A stretch of 13,758 nucleotides of DNA from CAZQRW01 sp964596115. Its GTDB lineage: Bacteria; Hydrothermota; UBA3072; B12-G15. The stretch's first letter is position 1. Every line of letters begins with the position of its first letter. The translations under genes and the position numbers were made by a program. Where the stretch lies: contig CAZQRW010000049.1 in NCBI GenBank assembly GCA_964596115.1, forward strand, positions 1-13,758. Reading direction: 5' to 3'. The notes beneath the pieces are model-generated. The model was not told where the DNA came from. It ran no database searches and saw only the letters and a list, made by a program, of their open reading frames with translations. Positions 1 through 6,869 of the stretch are shown here, one piece after another.

Positions 1-11
1 TTAAAAAACCA

Positions 12-40
12 TTGACATAAGTTTTTTATTATATTATAAT
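12..40 (+). promoter_or_regulatory. Consensus sigma-70-type promoter of the citrate synthase operon
   Basis: A perfect -35 box TTGACA (12-17) is followed by a 17-nt AT-rich spacer and a perfect -10 box TATAAT (35-40). Transcription would start near 47, giving a leader of about 20 nt with no room for a riboswitch or attenuator. A strong SD, AAGGAGGT (55-62), lies 4 nt before the ATG at 67. No clear operator palindrome is visible, but only 11 nt upstream of the -35 box are in view. Confidence 0.9.
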
Positions 41-66
41 ATTTAAAAATAAACAAGGAGGTCATA

Positions 67-1221
67 ATGGGATGTGAAACAGCTACTAATTTTCAATATT
101 CACGCGGCCTGGAAGGAGTCATCGCTGCAATAACATCTCTCAGCTGTATAGATGGAGAAGAGGGTATTTTAATCTACAGAGGGATACCTATAGAATCAAT
201 TGCAAAGAACTCAACGTTTGAAGAGACAGCGTATTTTCTTTTATTTGGCAAGCTCCCCACGAGGGTTGAGCTTGATAACTTTATTGGGGATCTAAAGGAA
301 CATAGAAAACTATCTCAAGAAGAGATAAGGCTTATTGAAAGTTTTTCAAAGGGATCTCATCCAATGGATGCACTCAGAACATCTGTTTCAATTATGGGTT
401 TATATGACCCCTCAAAAGGTGCTGAGTCGATGGAAACAAATTTGAGGATAGGAATTAGAATTATTTCAAAGATGCCATCCATTATTGCCGCATTTGATAG
501 AATGAGGAATGGAAAGGATATTATTCCTCCAAATAATTCTCTTGGTCATGCCGCCAATTTCCTGTATATGCTAAAAGGCGAGCTCCCTGATGAGGAAGAT
601 GCAAGAACACTCGATGTTGCACTTATTCTTCACGAGGATCATGGTCTTAATGCGTCAACATTTGCTTCAATGGTCACTGCCTCCACCCTATCTGATATGT
701 ACTCAGCTATTGTTTCAGGGATCGGGACACTTAAAGGTCCACTACATGGGGGTGCAAATGAGAGGGTACTTAAAATGCTTAATGAAATTGGGAAACCTGA
801 AAAGGCAGAAAAGTATATAATGAATGCGATTGCAGAGCATAGGAAAATTATGGGTTTCGGTCATAGGGTTTATAAGGCATATGATCCAAGGGCAAGAATA
901 CTTAAAGACTATGCTGAGAAAATTTCGAAAAAGCGTAGGGATATGACATTAATTCAAATTGGAGAGAAAATAGAAAAAGTAATGATAAGGGAGTTAAGCA
1001 AAAAAGGTATATTCCCCAACGTAGATTTTTATTCAGGCATAGTTTATCATTTTCTTGGAATACCTACAGATATCTTCACACCTATATTTGCAATGTCAAG
1101 AGTGGTTGGTTGGGTTTCTCACATTATAGAGTACACTCAGGCCAACAGGATATTTAGACCCAGAGGGATATACAATGGTCCCATTGATGTTGAATATGTG
1201 CCAATAGAAGAAAGGGGATAA
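67..1221 (+). CDS. gltA: Citrate synthase
   Basis: Condenses oxaloacetate and acetyl-CoA to citrate in the cytoplasm, the entry step of the TCA cycle. The 384-residue length matches the short bacterial/archaeal citrate synthases rather than the roughly 430-residue E. coli form, so the E. coli-type N-terminal extension is absent. The active-site signatures are intact: EDHGLNAST (190-198), HGGAN with His227, GFGHRVY with His266, and NVDFYSG with Asp320; these are the family's two catalytic histidines and catalytic aspartate. FRPRGIYNGP near 363-372 is the C-terminal substrate/CoA-side signature. The start is set by the AAGGAGGT site just upstream. It leads a five-gene operon, with the next gene beginning 1 nt after its stop. 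A 2-methylcitrate synthase has a similar sequence, but the isocitrate dehydrogenase downstream and the lack of methylcitrate genes favour citrate synthase. Confidence 0.95.
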   Translation: MGCETATNFQYSRGLEGVIAAITSLSCIDGEEGILIYRGIPIESIAKNSTFEETAYFLLFGKLPTRVELDNFIGDLKEHRKLSQEEIRLIESFSKGSHPMDALRTSVSIMGLYDPSKGAESMETNLRIGIRIISKMPSIIAAFDRMRNGKDIIPPNNSLGHAANFLYMLKGELPDEEDARTLDVALILHEDHGLNASTFASMVTASTLSDMYSAIVSGIGTLKGPLHGGANERVLKMLNEIGKPEKAEKYIMNAIAEHRKIMGFGHRVYKAYDPRARILKDYAEKISKKRRDMTLIQIGEKIEKVMIRELSKKGIFPNVDFYSGIVYHFLGIPTDIFTPIFAMSRVVGWVSHIIEYTQANRIFRPRGIYNGPIDVEYVPIEERG

Positions 1222-1222
1222 T

Positions 1223-2476
1223 ATGGGGAAGACAATTTCAGAGAAGATAATCTCTGAACATGTTGGAAGAGATGTAAAGGCAGGCGAAATTGTGGTTGCA
1301 AAGGTGGACGTTGCAATGGTGCAGGATGGTACAGGGCCTCTCGCTATCCAGGAACTGCAGAAATTAAATTTGGAAAGGGTCTTTGATAATAATAATACTA
1401 TTCTTTTTATTGACCATGCCTCACCCAGTCCCAAGAAAGAGCTTTCCAATGCCCAGAAAATGCTGAGGGAATTTTCAAAAAAGACAGGTGCATACCTCTC
1501 TGAAGTTGGAGAAGGGGTATGCCACCAAAGGCTTGTAGAAAGCTGGGTTAATCCAGGGGACCTGATCGTAGGTGCGGATTCCCATACCTGTACATCGGGT
1601 GCACTGGGGGCATTTGCGACTGGCATGGGCTCTACAGATGTTGCATTGGCCTTTGCCCTGGGAAAGGTCTGGCTGAAGGTGCCAGAGACTTATAAATTTG
1701 TTATACAGGGTAAGCTACCGGATGGTGTTTTTTCAAAGGACGTTATTCTTTACATAATAGGTAAAATTGGCGCAGATGGTGCAACTTATAAGGCAATGGA
1801 GTTCGAAGGTGAAACAATAAGAGACTTAACAATGGAGGCAAGATTTACGATAACAAATATGGCTATAGAGGCAGGCGGGAAGACAGGATTGATAGCAACC
1901 GATGATACTACCCGAGAATACCTTGTTAAGCATGGTAGAGGTTCTAGATTCAAGGATATAAAGTCAGACCCAGATGCAAAATATGAAAAGACTTACGAAA
2001 TAAATGTTTCTGATATTGAGCCAATGGTCTCCTTCCCCCATACAGTGGATAATGTAAGGAAAATTTCTGATGTTGGTAATGTAAAGATTGACCAGGTTTA
2101 TATAGGTACATGCACAAATGGGAGAATTGAGGATTTGAGAATTGCAGCTTCTATATTAAAGGGAAGAAAAAGGCATAAAGATACGAGACTCATAGTAATA
2201 CCTGCATCTAAGGATGTATTTATACAGGCATTGAAAGAAGGATTATTGGAGATATTTGTAGAGGCTGGTGCTGCTATCGAGTCACCAGGGTGTGGTCCTT
2301 GTGTGGGTATACATAAAGGTGTTCTTGGTGATGGCGAGAGTGTACTTTCTACCCAGAATAGAAATTTTAAAGGGAGAATGGGCAATCCAGAGGGTTTCAT
2401 TTATCTTGCCTCACCTGCTACGGCAGCTGCAACTGCTATAGAGGGTGTAATCACAGACCCAAGAAAATACCTATAG
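1223..2476 (+). CDS. Aconitase/3-isopropylmalate dehydratase family, large subunit (LeuC/HacA type; presumed aconitase)
   Basis: Large, iron-sulfur subunit of a two-subunit hydro-lyase. The family's three [4Fe-4S] cysteines are visible: Cys297 in GTCTNGR, then Cys357 and Cys360 in GCGPC. GADSHTCTSGALGAF (117-131) is the conserved active-site region near the N-terminus. At 417 residues it is the short archaeal-type LeuC/HacA form, not the roughly 465-residue enterobacterial LeuC and not a one-chain aconitase of about 650-900 residues. Members of this family isomerise isopropylmalate, homocitrate or citrate, and sequence alone separates them poorly. Its position between citrate synthase and isocitrate dehydrogenase, with no other leucine or lysine gene in view, suggests that it converts citrate to isocitrate. 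It starts 1 nt after the citrate synthase stop, behind AAAGGGG, and its stop overlaps the SD of the small-subunit gene. The family call is firm; the substrate is inferred. Confidence 0.9.
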   Translation: MGKTISEKIISEHVGRDVKAGEIVVAKVDVAMVQDGTGPLAIQELQKLNLERVFDNNNTILFIDHASPSPKKELSNAQKMLREFSKKTGAYLSEVGEGVCHQRLVESWVNPGDLIVGADSHTCTSGALGAFATGMGSTDVALAFALGKVWLKVPETYKFVIQGKLPDGVFSKDVILYIIGKIGADGATYKAMEFEGETIRDLTMEARFTITNMAIEAGGKTGLIATDDTTREYLVKHGRGSRFKDIKSDPDAKYEKTYEINVSDIEPMVSFPHTVDNVRKISDVGNVKIDQVYIGTCTNGRIEDLRIAASILKGRKRHKDTRLIVIPASKDVFIQALKEGLLEIFVEAGAAIESPGCGPCVGIHKGVLGDGESVLSTQNRNFKGRMGNPEGFIYLASPATAAATAIEGVITDPRKYL

Positions 2477-2484
2477 GAGGTGAT
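2475..2484 (+). promoter_or_regulatory. Extended Shine-Dalgarno site of the small-subunit gene
   Basis: AGGAGGTGAT is a 10-nt match to the usual anti-SD at the 3' end of 16S rRNA. It overlaps the TAG stop of the large-subunit gene and directly abuts the ATG at 2485. The overlap would let ribosomes ending on the large subunit re-initiate on the small one, suiting equal production of the two subunits. Confidence 0.8.
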
Positions 2485-2988
2485 ATGATTATTAAAGGAA
2501 AGGTATGGAAATTTGGAGATGATATATCCACTGACCATATAGCACCCGGAAGATACTTCTATTTGAGGACTAATCTTCCTGAGCTTGCGAAACATGTGCT
2601 TGAGGACGCAGATCCAACGTTTGCTTCGAAGGTGGGTCCAGGGGACATTATTGTTGCGGGTAAGAATTTTGGTCTCGGGTCTTCAAGGGAGCATGCACCC
2701 AGAATTATTAAAATCGCAGGGATATCCTGCATAATTGCAAAGTCCTTTGCAAGAATATTCTATAGGAATAGCTTTAATATAGGTTTACCTTTATTAACTA
2801 CAGATACAGACAGAATAGACGAGGGAGACAAACTTGAAATTAACCTCGAAAAGGGAATTGTAGAAGATGTAACAAAGGATATAACCCTTAAGACGGAAGC
2901 CATTCCACCATTTATGCTCAGGCTAATACAGGATGGTGGTATAGAAGAGCATATCAAAAAGTATGGTGACTTTAAAGTGGAGGAGTAA
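2485..2988 (+). CDS. Aconitase/3-isopropylmalate dehydratase family, small subunit (LeuD/HacB type)
   Basis: Swivelling-domain subunit that completes the active site of the hydro-lyase encoded just upstream. At 167 residues it is the normal size for archaeal-type LeuD/HacB. Visible signatures are GDDISTDHIAPGRY (11-24), the phosphate/carboxylate-binding GLGSSREHAP (63-72) and SFARIFYRNSFNIGLPL (87-103). Residues 26-29 read YLRT. In characterised methanogen enzymes a YLRT loop goes with homoaconitase activity and YLV(Y/M) with isopropylmalate isomerase, the arginine contacting the extra carboxylate of a tricarboxylate. Here the loop appears about one residue longer than I recall for the methanogen proteins, so the exact register needs an alignment. 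With the neighbouring TCA genes this supports citrate/cis-aconitate as substrate, though homoaconitate or relaxed specificity remain possible. The stop overlaps the next start as TAATG. Confidence 0.9.
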   Translation: MIIKGKVWKFGDDISTDHIAPGRYFYLRTNLPELAKHVLEDADPTFASKVGPGDIIVAGKNFGLGSSREHAPRIIKIAGISCIIAKSFARIFYRNSFNIGLPLLTTDTDRIDEGDKLEINLEKGIVEDVTKDITLKTEAIPPFMLRLIQDGGIEEHIKKYGDFKVEE

Positions 2989-4202
2989 TGGGAGAAAAGA
3001 TAAGGATCGTAAATAATAAACTTTTTGTACCAGATAACCCTACTATTCCATATATAGAAGGCGATGGCGTTGGACCTGATATAATGAATGCCGCACTCCC
3101 TGTATGGGACAATGCAGTTAAATTTGCATACAACGGGAGAAGAGTGATAGAATGGAAAGAGGTATATGCAGGTGAAAAGGGTAGGGAGAGAAAAGGAGAA
3201 CTACTTCCTTCAGAAACGATAGATGCCATCAGGGAATATATTGTAGCAATAAAAGGTCCTCTTACTACACCTATTGGTGGAGGGTATAGAAGTCTTAATG
3301 TCACACTAAGACAGACCCTAGATCTCTATGCGTGTGTTAGACCTGTAAAGTGGATAAGAGGAGTACCCTCCCCGGTGACCCATCCTGAAAAACTCGATGT
3401 GGTTATCTTTAGGGAAAATACAGAAGATGTTTATGCTGGGATTGAATGGCCAGTAAATAGTGAGGAAGCAACAAAGTTGATCGATTTTATAAAGGTTCAA
3501 TTTAATGTAAATATAAGAAAGGATTCGGGTATAGGGATAAAACCCATAAGTGAATTTTGTTCAAAAAGGCTGGTAAAAAAAGCCCTTGAGTATGCACTTG
3601 ATAACAAGAGAAAGAGTGTGACAATTGTACATAAAGGTAATATTATGAAATATACTGAGGGTGCATTCAGGGAGTGGGGTTATGAGATTGCCAGAGAAGA
3701 GTTCAGTGATGTTGCCATTACTGAAGAAGAGACAAAATCTTTGGACAGTATACCTGAGGGCAAGATTTTAGTCAAAGACAGGATTGCTGATAATATGTTC
3801 CAGCAACTCCTTACGAGACCAGACGAGTATGATATAATTGCAACTCCAAACCTGAATGGTGATTACCTTTCTGATGCCTCAGCTGCCCAGGTTGGTGGAT
3901 TGGGTATGGCACCAGGTGGTAATATAGGTAACTTTACTGCCCTTTTTGAGGCAACCCATGGAACAGCACCTAAATATAGAGGAATGGATAAAGTAAATCC
4001 TTCCTCACTTATCCTTTCAGGCGTAATGATGTTAAGGTATATGAACTGGAAAGAGGCCGCGGATTTAATAGAAAATGCGATGGAAAAAACAATAATGGAT
4101 AAAAAGGTAACATATGACCTTGCAAGGCATATGGAAAATATTACACCCATAAAGACCTCCGAATTTGGAAAGGAAATAATTAGGAGGATGGAGGATCAAT
4201 GA
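2988..4202 (+). CDS. icd: Isocitrate dehydrogenase, NADP-dependent type
   Basis: Oxidatively decarboxylates isocitrate to 2-oxoglutarate. The 404-residue protein has the E. coli Icd pattern throughout: the substrate loop RSLNVTLRQ (101-109; Ser102 corresponds to the phosphorylatable Ser113 of E. coli), RP at 118-119, FRENTEDVYAGIEW (141-154), Lys216 in VHKGN, and the metal-binding NGDYLSD (290-296). The cofactor pocket has HGTAPKY (324-330) and VTYDLAR (374-380). These retain the Lys/Tyr and Tyr/Arg pairs that bind the 2'-phosphate of NADP in E. coli Icd, so NADP use is predicted. No kinase/phosphatase gene (aceK) is in view, so regulation by Ser102 phosphorylation is not implied. Its ATG overlaps the preceding TAA, and its TGA overlaps the next ATG. 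Homoisocitrate or isopropylmalate dehydrogenase is unlikely given this substrate loop and length. Confidence 0.95.
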   Translation: MGEKIRIVNNKLFVPDNPTIPYIEGDGVGPDIMNAALPVWDNAVKFAYNGRRVIEWKEVYAGEKGRERKGELLPSETIDAIREYIVAIKGPLTTPIGGGYRSLNVTLRQTLDLYACVRPVKWIRGVPSPVTHPEKLDVVIFRENTEDVYAGIEWPVNSEEATKLIDFIKVQFNVNIRKDSGIGIKPISEFCSKRLVKKALEYALDNKRKSVTIVHKGNIMKYTEGAFREWGYEIAREEFSDVAITEEETKSLDSIPEGKILVKDRIADNMFQQLLTRPDEYDIIATPNLNGDYLSDASAAQVGGLGMAPGGNIGNFTALFEATHGTAPKYRGMDKVNPSSLILSGVMMLRYMNWKEAADLIENAMEKTIMDKKVTYDLARHMENITPIKTSEFGKEIIRRMEDQ

Positions 4203-4942
4203 AATGTAAGAATTGTGGAAAGGAGATAAGGGAGGACTTTCTCTACTGCCCATATTGTGGTTTCCCCATTAGCGAAGATGATCCAGAGTACCTGGTAAGA
4301 AGGAGTTTGGACTTTAGAAAAAGAGGGAAAATAAAAGATGCGTTAGAACATTGTGGAAAGGCTATGAAATTTTTAGAGGATCCTTATATTTATAAATGTG
4401 TGGGAGAGCTTGCTTATCTTGTTGGTGATTTAGAGCTTTCGATAGAGAGTTATAAGAAATCCATTGAATTACTTCCTGATTTTCCAGATACCATTTATGC
4501 AATGGGCATTTCATATTTCAGAATGGGCAGGATTAAAAGGGCGGTTGAATACTTTGAAAAGTGCCTTGAAAAGAATCCAGAGTTTTCGATGGCTTATTAC
4601 TGGTTAGGTCATTCATACTACCATACAGGTCGTATTGACAAGGCGGTAGACAATTTCGAAAAGTTGTTAGAATATAGTCCTCAGTCAAAGATTGCACATT
4701 ATCACCTAGGCATCGTATATCATTCAAAGGGGGATGATGAAAAGGCACTTGAACACTTTAAGAAGCTTGAGGAAACAGGGGCAGAATATGCAAGCCTCTT
4801 TTTTCATATGGGCAATGCACTCTTTAGACTTCACAGGATACCCGAAGCGATCGAGTATCTTAAAAGAGCCGTGGAATTAAATCCAAAGGAGGAGAGGGCG
4901 AAAACACTACTTTCAAGGATTGCTGAACCGCCAGCCCTATAG
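4199..4942 (+). CDS. Zinc-ribbon and TPR repeat protein, last gene of the TCA operon
   Basis: A 247-residue soluble protein of unknown role. The N-terminus has a CxxC-x10-CxxC zinc ribbon (Cys3, Cys6, Cys17, Cys20). About five tetratricopeptide repeats follow, roughly at 63-94, 97-128, 131-162, 165-196 and 199-230. They show the W/Y-LG-Y-Y and A-Y/F pattern of TPRs, for example MAYYWLGHSYYHTGR (131-145) and the NPEF/NPKE turns. There is no signal peptide or membrane segment, so it should be cytoplasmic. TPR arrays bind peptides or proteins, and zinc ribbons of this kind are common at the N-terminus of small bacterial scaffold proteins. The ATG overlaps the icd stop as ATGA, so the two are translationally coupled. 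That suggests a link to the TCA enzymes, for example assembly or scaffolding, but nothing in the sequence proves it. Confidence 0.85.
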   Translation: MKCKNCGKEIREDFLYCPYCGFPISEDDPEYLVRRSLDFRKRGKIKDALEHCGKAMKFLEDPYIYKCVGELAYLVGDLELSIESYKKSIELLPDFPDTIYAMGISYFRMGRIKRAVEYFEKCLEKNPEFSMAYYWLGHSYYHTGRIDKAVDNFEKLLEYSPQSKIAHYHLGIVYHSKGDDEKALEHFKKLEETGAEYASLFFHMGNALFRLHRIPEAIEYLKRAVELNPKEERAKTLLSRIAEPPAL

Positions 4943-4979
4943 CAAAATTTATATAAATTTAACAGAAGTAAATTTGCTA
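4940..4979. terminator. AT-rich dyad in the convergent intergenic gap, possible weak terminator
   Basis: The arms TAGCAAAATTTA (4940-4951) and TAAATTTGCTA (4969-4979) are complementary apart from one extra A, with a 17-nt loop between them. The dyad begins at the stop codon of the TPR gene and faces the convergent small gene that ends at 5036. The stem is AT-rich and no clear T-tract follows on either strand, so it is at best a weak terminator. The rest of the 93-nt gap (4943-5035) shows nothing else. Confidence 0.35.
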
Positions 4980-5035
4980 AAATGATTTACTTATACTAAA
5001 TCTGCAGTCTTCAATATCTAAAAATTATTTATAAT

Positions 5036-5242
5036 TTACTTCTTTGTAATTCCATCCAGACAACAATCTACACATGCCTCATATAATTCTTCCATCTTTT
5101 TGAGATTTTCTGAAAGACATTCGAGGGTTTCTGGATTTTCCTTCTCCTTTGATGCCTCATAGACATCTTTTATTGCTTTTAATGCTTCACCCACAGCATT
5201 TAACGCCTTTATCCTTAATTTCAGTAGTTCTTTATTACTCAC
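5036..5242 (-). CDS. Small helical protein with CxxCC tail, unknown function
   Basis: A 68-residue protein that I do not recognise. It starts at GTG (5242, read on the minus strand) behind a strong SD, AAGGAGG, 5 nt upstream, which supports real translation. It is charged and predicted to be almost wholly alpha-helical: one amphipathic helix at about 3-31, a short linker containing a proline (about 32-38), and a second helix at about 39-62, so probably a helical hairpin or dimer. Four cysteines lie in the second half: Cys42, then Cys57, Cys60 and Cys61 (CVDCC). They could bind metal or be redox-active. It has no signal peptide. It lies 75 nt downstream of the FAD oxidoreductase gene in the same direction and may share its transcript or use the promoter candidate at 5262-5289. 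No functional call is made. Confidence 0.7.
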   Translation of the reverse strand: MSNKELLKLRIKALNAVGEALKAIKDVYEASKEKENPETLECLSENLKKMEELYEACVDCCLDGITKK

Positions 5243-5261
5243 CGTTCCTCCTTTTTGCAGG

Positions 5262-5289
5262 AATATAATATAAAATATTAGATTGGCAA
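5262..5289 (-). promoter_or_regulatory. Possible promoter of the small CxxCC protein gene
   Basis: On the minus strand, TTGCCA (5289-5284) is followed after a 16-nt spacer by TATATT (5267-5262), matching the consensus boxes 5/6 and 5/6. It lies between the oxidoreductase stop and the SD of the small gene. The surrounding DNA is very AT-rich, so chance matches are likely. Confidence 0.4.
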
Positions 5290-5317
5290 GTGATATTTCA
5301 AAATGTTTTTGTTCATT

Positions 5318-6544
5318 TTAAATCACTATAGTTTCAACAATAAGTTTATTTTCTCTAAACCTTTTGAAGTCGAGGGCCTTAACTTCTGGAATTGTAACGG
5401 GATTTCCATTGAGTATCATTTCTGACACAGATTTTCCTATGCCTGGTGCCTCCATTACGCCATGCCCGCTGAAAGCAGCGGCAATGAATAGGCCTTTGTA
5501 ATCTGGGTGGAATGAAACGATACCGTTCTTGTCTTTATAATTGTGGGCATACAATCCCCCCCACATAGATTCTATTCTGCAATATTCAGATCCTTCAAGT
5601 CTTGATTGCATATACAGATTGATAAAGTCCTCGTAGTAGCTCCTCTCAGGTGCCGTATCAAATCCAGGTTTTTCATCCTCCTTTGCTTTTCCCACAAGTA
5701 GGTTTCCTGCTTCAGGCCTGAAGTATATACCTTTATCAATGATGGTAAACGGTATTTTTTCAATATTAAGATTAGATTTAGGTGGTTGAACTACGAAGAG
5801 CATCCTTTTTAATGGATACATAGGTATGTTTTGTTCTTCTGGTATTCCTGAATCCTCCAATAGTTTTTTAGTCCAGGCACCTGCAGCGACAATTACAATA
5901 TCACTATATATTTTCTCACCTTTTTCTGTTATTATACCCCTAACCGTTTCTCCTTCAATGATGAGACTTTTTACCTCTGTATTTAATTTTAATTCGACCT
6001 TATCCTTGTGCATTTTATTGACCATCTCAAAGTATCCTACTGCAACTGCCGTAGAATTAATTAAACCGCAGTCGAGACCGAGAAGACCACCTGCAATGGG
6101 TTTGAGTTCAAGCATATCCACCGTTTCATTATCCAGGTGGTCAAGTCCAGTATGGAGACCGGTGATCATTTTTTCTATTTCCTCTGGTTTCAGAAGCTCT
6201 GTCCTTACCCCTGATCTATCCCAATTGGGTTTAAATGCACTTATTTTTTTAAAATCATCCTCATAATAGTTGAAAAGATATCCCCTTTGATCGAAGCCTA
6301 CGGCCATCCCGAGCTCTTTATCATATTCATTAAATTTTTTAAGTGAATACGATGTAAGTTTCATATTGACTAGGGTTGACCATATATTTCTTACTCCTCC
6401 TGCACACAATGAAGTAGAGCCCTGACCAAGTGCATCTAATTTCTCTATAACAATGGTTTTTCCTTTATATCCATCCTTATAAAGATTGTAAAGTATACTA
6501 CCTCCTATAATTCCGCCACCTATTATAATTAATTTTTCACTCAT
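5318..6544 (-). CDS. FAD-dependent oxidoreductase, DAO family (sarcosine/glycine oxidase or amino-acid dehydrogenase type)
   Basis: A 408-residue flavoprotein of the D-amino-acid oxidase superfamily, which oxidises secondary or primary amines of amino-acid-like substrates. The N-terminal Rossmann fold is clear: IIIGGGIIGGSI (6-17) and the acidic end of beta-2, VIEK with Glu34. VAAGAWT (219-225) is the second FAD-contacting segment. The C-terminal SGHGVMEAPGIG (359-370) is the conserved flavin/substrate motif of the sarcosine oxidase beta-subunit, proline dehydrogenase and glycine oxidase group. No membrane segment or signal peptide is visible, and no partner subunits (alpha, gamma or ferredoxin-like) are adjacent. 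The exact substrate and electron acceptor therefore cannot be assigned. The SD GGGAGGA lies 5 nt before the ATG, and a promoter candidate sits at 6567-6595. The small CxxCC protein gene follows in the same direction. Confidence 0.85.
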   Translation of the reverse strand: MSEKLIIIGGGIIGGSILYNLYKDGYKGKTIVIEKLDALGQGSTSLCAGGVRNIWSTLVNMKLTSYSLKKFNEYDKELGMAVGFDQRGYLFNYYEDDFKKISAFKPNWDRSGVRTELLKPEEIEKMITGLHTGLDHLDNETVDMLELKPIAGGLLGLDCGLINSTAVAVGYFEMVNKMHKDKVELKLNTEVKSLIIEGETVRGIITEKGEKIYSDIVIVAAGAWTKKLLEDSGIPEEQNIPMYPLKRMLFVVQPPKSNLNIEKIPFTIIDKGIYFRPEAGNLLVGKAKEDEKPGFDTAPERSYYEDFINLYMQSRLEGSEYCRIESMWGGLYAHNYKDKNGIVSFHPDYKGLFIAAAFSGHGVMEAPGIGKSVSEMILNGNPVTIPEVKALDFKRFRENKLIVETIVI

Positions 6545-6869
6545 TTTATCCTCCCATATTTCCGAAATACTAAAAGAATTTTTTCACTAAGTCAAGTATT
6601 TTTTTCTTTTTGTGGTTATTATAGGGTGTTGAAGGATTGGTATATTGAAACAACAACGAAGAAATACAAAACACTTGCAATTTAATAAAAGGGAGGTATG
6701 CTATAAATAGAATAAAAGAGATGCTATGAACGTTAGGCATAATATAGTTGAGAAGGAGATTATAGATTTGGGAGGAATCCTACAATTGAGGTCAATACCT
6801 CAAAGATGTAAAAAACAGAAGATACAGAAAGTGAAAAGATAAAGAGTAAAAATTAATGGGGTTGGGAAA
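6545..6869. other. Divergent intergenic spacer
   Basis: This 325-nt spacer separates the minus-strand oxidoreductase gene from the plus-strand HEAT-like gene. It holds the oxidoreductase promoter at its left end. On the plus strand, TTGCAA (6675-6680) with TATGCT 16 nt later (6697-6702) is a weak promoter candidate for the HEAT-like gene. A perfect 7-bp hairpin, TTGAGGT-CAAT-ACCTCAA, lies at 6786-6803, about 65 nt before that gene's ATG; no T-tract follows. A 38-codon open frame (6726-6842) lies in the same frame as the HEAT-like gene and ends 27 nt before its ATG. It has a poor SD and no recognisable product, so it is not called as a gene. Confidence 0.5.
6567..6595 (-). promoter_or_regulatory. 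Probable promoter of the FAD oxidoreductase gene
   Basis: On the minus strand, TTGACT (6595-6590) is followed by a 17-nt spacer and TAGTAT (6572-6567), matching the consensus 5/6 and 4/6. Transcription would begin near 6560, a few bases before the SD GGGAGGA (6556-6550), so the leader would be about 15 nt. Confidence 0.5.

Noticed and set aside
1096..1626. Minus-strand open frame of 176 codons across the citrate synthase/large-subunit junction
   Set aside because: Antisense to two clear genes, with no SD support and no domain signal.
5826..6266. Plus-strand open frame of 146 codons inside the FAD oxidoreductase gene
   Set aside because: The opposite strand encodes conserved FAD-binding and substrate-domain sequence; this frame is its shadow.
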